A stretch of 64,000 nucleotides of DNA. Origin: Saccharopolyspora sp. SCSIO 74807. Lineage in GTDB: Bacteria > Actinomycetota > Actinomycetes > Mycobacteriales > Pseudonocardiaceae. The stretch covers positions 4,309,501 to 4,373,500 of the forward strand of contig NZ_CP146100.1 in assembly GCF_037023755.1 (NCBI RefSeq), read 5' to 3'. Position numbers and translations under genes: made by a program. The notes under the pieces were generated by a model. That model did no database searches. It worked only from the letters and a program-made list of their open reading frames with translations, and was not told the DNA's origin. This document shows positions 56,085-64,000 of the stretch, piece after piece (position 1 is the stretch's first letter; each line of letters begins with the position of its first letter).

Positions 56085-57380
56085 TTGGCCACCCCGCTGT
56101 TGAAACCCGCACCGTCCGAGCCCTCTCGCCCCGCCGGCCCGGTCGCGGGCGCGCGGCGGCTGCGGGACCGCGTTCTCGTGCTGGTGCTCGCGCGGCCGCG
56201 AGCGGTCCTCGCGTCCGGGGCGGTCGCCGTGGTCGCCGCGATGGCGTGCATGTTCCTGCTGCACCTGGCCGGGACCGGACACGGCGCCGGAGTGGACTAC
56301 CAGGTCTACCGGTGGGCCGTGCGCACCTGGCTCGGCGGTGGCGACCCGAGCCAAGGCGCCGCGATGACCAGCGCCGACCGCCCGTTGCCCTGGGTGTATC
56401 CGCCGTTCGCGCTGTTACCGCTGGCGGTTCCGTCGGTGCTGCCGTTCGTGCCCGGCTTGTGGTTGCTGTACCTGACCGATCTGGCGGCGCTCGGCGGCGT
56501 GCTCTACCTCGCGGTCCGCAGCATGTGGCCGGTCGCGGGCCGGAGCGGAGCGGCCGCGGCGGCTTCGCTGGGGTTGGCGGGCACGTTGCTGCTCGAGCCG
56601 GTTTACGCCTCGTTCGGCCTGGGTCAGGTGAACATCCTGCTGATGGGGCTGGTGGCCGCGGATTGCCTCACCGCGCGGCCGCGCTGGCCGCGCGGGCTGC
56701 TGGTGGGCCTCGCGGCCGCGATCAAGCTGACTCCTGCGGCGTTCGTGCTGTTCTTCTTGTTTCGCCGGGATTTCCGGGCGGCGGTGGTCGCAGCGGTCAC
56801 GGCCGCGGCCGGGACGGCTTGCGGGTTCCTGGTGAGCTTTCCGGCCTCGATGGACTACTGGTTCGGGCGCGGTCCGGCGGCCGGGGTGAGCGGCTCCGCG
56901 TACCACACCAATCAATCGATCATGGGGGAATTGGCGCGGCTGGAACTGCCGACCGGCGTGCGCTACGCGGTCTGGGCGGTGCTGGCGCTGGCGTTGCTCG
57001 TGGTGACCGCGCGGGTGCTGCGCACGGCGGAGGCGCCGCAGGCGTTGCTGGCCAACGGTCTGCTGGCGTTGCTGATCTCGCCCACGTCCTGGTCGGACCA
57101 CTGGGTCTGGGCGGCGCCCGGAGTGCTGGTGGCGCTGGCGACGGCGGTGCGCAGGCGCAGCATCGGGTGGGCGGTGTCCGGCGCGGCCATCGTGGTCGCC
57201 GCGCACATCGCGCCGTTCCGGATGCTGCCCGCCGCCGGGGACTGGAATGCGATACAGCACGTGGTCGGCAATTCCTATCTGCTGCTCGGAATCGCAATGC
57301 TGTTGCTGCTGGAGCGTGATCTCCGGCGGCGACGGCGATCTCCGCGCTTCCTCGCCGAGACCACGGCCGCAGTTCGCTGA
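56085..57380 (+). CDS. Polyprenol-phosphate mannosyltransferase, GT87 family
   Basis: A 431-residue integral membrane glycosyltransferase with about 10-11 hydrophobic segments. The GT87 (DUF2029) landmarks are present: VDYQVYRWAVRTWLGGGDP (catalytic Asp after the first membrane segment), WVYPPFALLPLAVP, FGLGQVNILLMGLV, IKLTPAAFVLFFLF, NQSIMGEL and SPTSWSDHWVWAAP. PimE and related enzymes use polyprenyl-phosphate-mannose to build lipomannan-like glycans. TTG 56085 follows AAGAAAGGA. It stands alone. Confidence 0.9.
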   Translation: MATPLLKPAPSEPSRPAGPVAGARRLRDRVLVLVLARPRAVLASGAVAVVAAMACMFLLHLAGTGHGAGVDYQVYRWAVRTWLGGGDPSQGAAMTSADRPLPWVYPPFALLPLAVPSVLPFVPGLWLLYLTDLAALGGVLYLAVRSMWPVAGRSGAAAAASLGLAGTLLLEPVYASFGLGQVNILLMGLVAADCLTARPRWPRGLLVGLAAAIKLTPAAFVLFFLFRRDFRAAVVAAVTAAAGTACGFLVSFPASMDYWFGRGPAAGVSGSAYHTNQSIMGELARLELPTGVRYAVWAVLALALLVVTARVLRTAEAPQALLANGLLALLISPTSWSDHWVWAAPGVLVALATAVRRRSIGWAVSGAAIVVAAHIAPFRMLPAAGDWNAIQHVVGNSYLLLGIAMLLLLERDLRRRRRSPRFLAETTAAVR

Positions 57381-58057
57381 ACCATTGTCCCGGCACCGCC
57401 CGATCGTTTCCGCGGCGAATCCCGGCCCGCGTGAGCGGATCGCTCGACCGGTGCGAGCGGCGTGGATGCTGCATGTCCTTTGTGGACTCGAAACGGCCGA
57501 GTTGCTGGCCGATGGTGGTCTGTACCAGCAGGGACGGCGCCCGGCCGTGCTGCTAGTAAGTCCGGTTTGGGACTGTGCGGGCGAACCCGACCACTCCGAC
57601 TGCGGCATCCGGATGAATTTCGGTGGCACGAGCGTACTTCCGCGGAGTCCAAAAGGGATCGTCCGACGGGTCTGCGCTAAGGCAAGGGTCACTCCGGTGT
57701 GCGCTAGGTCACGTAATGCTCCCGCTGGACCGAGCCAGCGCCGCTGCGCAGCGCGGATGAACGCTGGGTGGCGAGCTGTGCGGCGCCGGTGACCGGAGGT
57801 GGCGCGCGTTCGCAGCGGCGGTCTTGACCTGCGGCGGGACCGGTCCCGGCAGGCGGCTGCGCCGAGCGCGCGGCCGGAATGTGACATTCACCTGCGTTAC
57901 TGCGCCGTAGCTTTCCACCGCATCGGTCTGTACAGTGCCGAAAACTGACCAGCGGTTGCAACGGCGCATCCTTTTGTCAGTGCCCGAAGGTTTTCGCGGG
58001 CCCGCTGGCGAGTGACCACACCTCCCGCGTGTCCGTGGCCTGGCGACGGGAGGATCG
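57381..58057 (+). promoter_or_regulatory. 677-bp region upstream of gltB
   Basis: No convincing gene, tRNA or known riboswitch is seen. GAATGT-G-ACATTC (57877-57889) is a perfect 6-1-6 palindrome about 170 nt before gltB. TACAGT (near 57932) could be a -10. The first 450 bp are less GC-biased than the flanks, with frequent stops in all frames. Confidence 0.4.
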
Positions 58058-62615
<4,558 letters not shown>

Positions 62616-62623
<8 letters not shown>

Positions 62624-64000
62624 CCCGAAGGGCTTTCTCACCACCGAGCGCCAGACGCCGCAGCGCAGGCCGGTGGACATCCGGATCAAGGACTGGCGCG
62701 AGGTCTACCTCGAGTTCGAGCAGGACAACGTGCAGAAGCAGGCCGGGCGCTGCATGGACTGCGGCATCCCGTTCTGCCACCAGGGCTGTCCGCTGGGCAA
62801 CCTCATCCCGGAGTGGAACGACCTGACCTGGCGCGGCGACTGGGCCGACGCGATCCAGCGGCTGCACGCCACGAACAACTTCCCGGAGTTCACCGGGACG
62901 TTGTGCCCGGCGCCGTGCGAGGCGGCGTGCGTGGTGGGCATCAACTCCGATCCGGTCACCATCAAGCAGGTCGAGATCGAGATCATCGACAAGGCGTGGG
63001 ACGAAGGCTGGGTCACCCCGCAGCCGCCCGCGGCCAAGACCGGCAAGAAGGTCGCGGTGATCGGCTCCGGCCCGTCCGGGCTGGCCGCCGCGCAGCAGCT
63101 GACCCGCACCGGGCACGACGTGGTGGTCTTCGAGCGGGCCGATCGCCTCGGCGGGTTGCTGCGCTACGGCATCCCCGAGTTCAAGATGGAGAAGCACCGG
63201 CTGGACCGGCGGCTCGGGCAGATGCGGGCCGAGGGCACGGAATTCCGCACCGGCGTCAACGTCGGCGTGGACGTGACCGTGCAGCAGTTGAAGTCCGATT
63301 ACGACTCCGTCGTGCTGGCGGGAGGCTCCACCGCCGCCCGCGACCTGCCGATCACCGGCCGCGAGGTGCGTGGCGTGCACCAGGCGATGGAGTACCTGCC
63401 GCTGTCGAACAAGGTGCAGGAAGGCGATCTGGCGACCTCGCCGATCGACGCCGCGGGCAAGGACGTCGTGGTCATCGGCGGCGGTGACACCGGCGCGGAC
63501 TGCGTCGGCACCGCGCACCGGCAGGGCGCGCGGTCGGTCACCCAGCTGGAGATCATGCCGACGCCGCCGTCCACGCGGCCGGACGCTCAGCCCTGGCCGA
63601 CCTACCCGATGATCTACCGGGTCTCCTCGGCGCACGAGGAGGGCGGCGAGCGGCTGTTCTCGGTCAACACCCAGGAGTTCCTGGGTGACGAGAACGGCGA
63701 GCTGCGCGCGCTGCGGCTGGTCGAGGTGCGCCGCGAGGACGGGAAGTTCGTGCCCGTCGAGGGCAGCGAGCGGGAGATTCCCTGCCAGCTGGCGTTCCTG
63801 GCGATGGGCTTCGTCGGCCCGGAGAAGGAGGGCCTGCTCGACGAGCTCGGGGTGGATCTCGACGAGCGCGGCAACGTCGCGCGCGACGAGAACTTCATGA
63901 CCTCCGTGGACGGGGTCTTCACCGCGGGCGACATGGGCCGCGGGCAGTCGCTGATCGTGTGGGCGATCTCGGAGGGCCGTTCCGCGGCCGCCGGGGCGGA
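62616..64000 (+). CDS. gltD: Glutamate synthase small subunit (3' partial)
   Basis: The small, FAD- and NADPH-binding chain passing electrons to GltB. 461 residues are seen; the gene runs off the window end. Iron-sulfur Cys in two groups: C46, C49, C54, C58 ([17 protein letters not shown]) and C97, C101, C105 ([10 protein letters not shown]). FAD loop [17 protein letters not shown] and NADPH loop [34 protein letters not shown] near the end. The ATG at 62616 overlaps the gltB end. Confidence 0.97.

Noticed and set aside
57877-57920. A GlnR box upstream of gltB (GTGAC ... GTTAC ... GTAGC)
   Set aside because: Spacing of the half sites does not fit the gTnAc-n6-GaAAc pattern.

Overview
The window is very GC-rich chromosomal DNA with GTG and TTG starts, tightly overlapping operons and few intergenic T-runs. 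It carries actinobacterial hallmarks: the gcvH-garA-...-gcvP neighbourhood, the ergothioneine genes egtABCD, an acyl-CoA carboxylase with an epsilon subunit, an AcnR-type regulator with its operator, and a mycofactocin-type dehydrogenase. I read it as the core chromosome of a Pseudonocardiaceae-like actinomycete (Saccharopolyspora or a relative is a guess). I see no phage, plasmid, insertion-sequence transposase, CRISPR array, rRNA or tRNA.

Layout. 1-5 kb: an AldB-type aldehyde dehydrogenase (cut by the window edge) with its DUF779 partner, a secreted chitobiase with a DasR-type operator, and propionyl-CoA ligase. 5-13.3 kb: a CDP-alcohol phosphatidyltransferase, gcvH, garA, a bifunctional nuclease, a MerR regulator, a tandem glycine riboswitch and gcvP; the MerR gene ftsR, normally between garA and the nuclease, is absent. 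13.4-18.6 kb: a minus-strand operon (SDR, SnoaL, acyl-CoA ligase, two hot-dog hydratase subunits, thioesterase) that looks like an uncharacterised acyl-CoA pathway. 18.7-25.6 kb: two CNNM/CBS membrane proteins, a peptide/proton symporter and a FUSC membrane protein. 25.8-31 kb: AcnR and egtABCD (no egtE). 31-36 kb: an MpaB-type oxygenase, a secreted protein of unknown role, an enoyl-CoA hydratase and a double TetR regulator. 36-41.7 kb: an acyl-CoA carboxylase (beta, epsilon, alpha) with a possible 200-bp MITE-like insertion between beta and epsilon, a tiny Cys-rich protein, and an Acg-type nitroreductase behind a DosR-like palindrome. 41.8-46 kb: a leaderless 2H phosphoesterase, then MarR / WrbA / ring-cleaving dioxygenase / carboxylesterase, resembling the Bacillus MhqR quinone-detoxification regulon. 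46-51 kb: hydrolase, MFS exporter, MBL hydrolase, a phosphopantetheinyl transferase and a metallophosphoesterase. 51-56 kb: alkanesulfonate transporter and monooxygenase genes without the binding protein, a triplicated 108-bp palindromic repeat, an alpha/beta-hydrolase fused to an Rrf2 regulator, and a cupin. 56-64 kb: a GT87 mannosyltransferase and gltBD (gltD cut by the window end).

The shared themes are acyl-CoA and propionate metabolism, thiol/sulfur and quinone/redox stress (ergothioneine, Mhq-like genes, Acg, sulfonate use) and amino-acid nitrogen flow (glycine cleavage, glutamate synthase). The least explained items are the intergenic palindromic repeat elements, the hydrolase-Rrf2 fusion beside the sulfonate genes, the missing ftsR, and the SDR-hot-dog operon. 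All identifications come from reading motifs, lengths and neighbourhoods; no database search was run.
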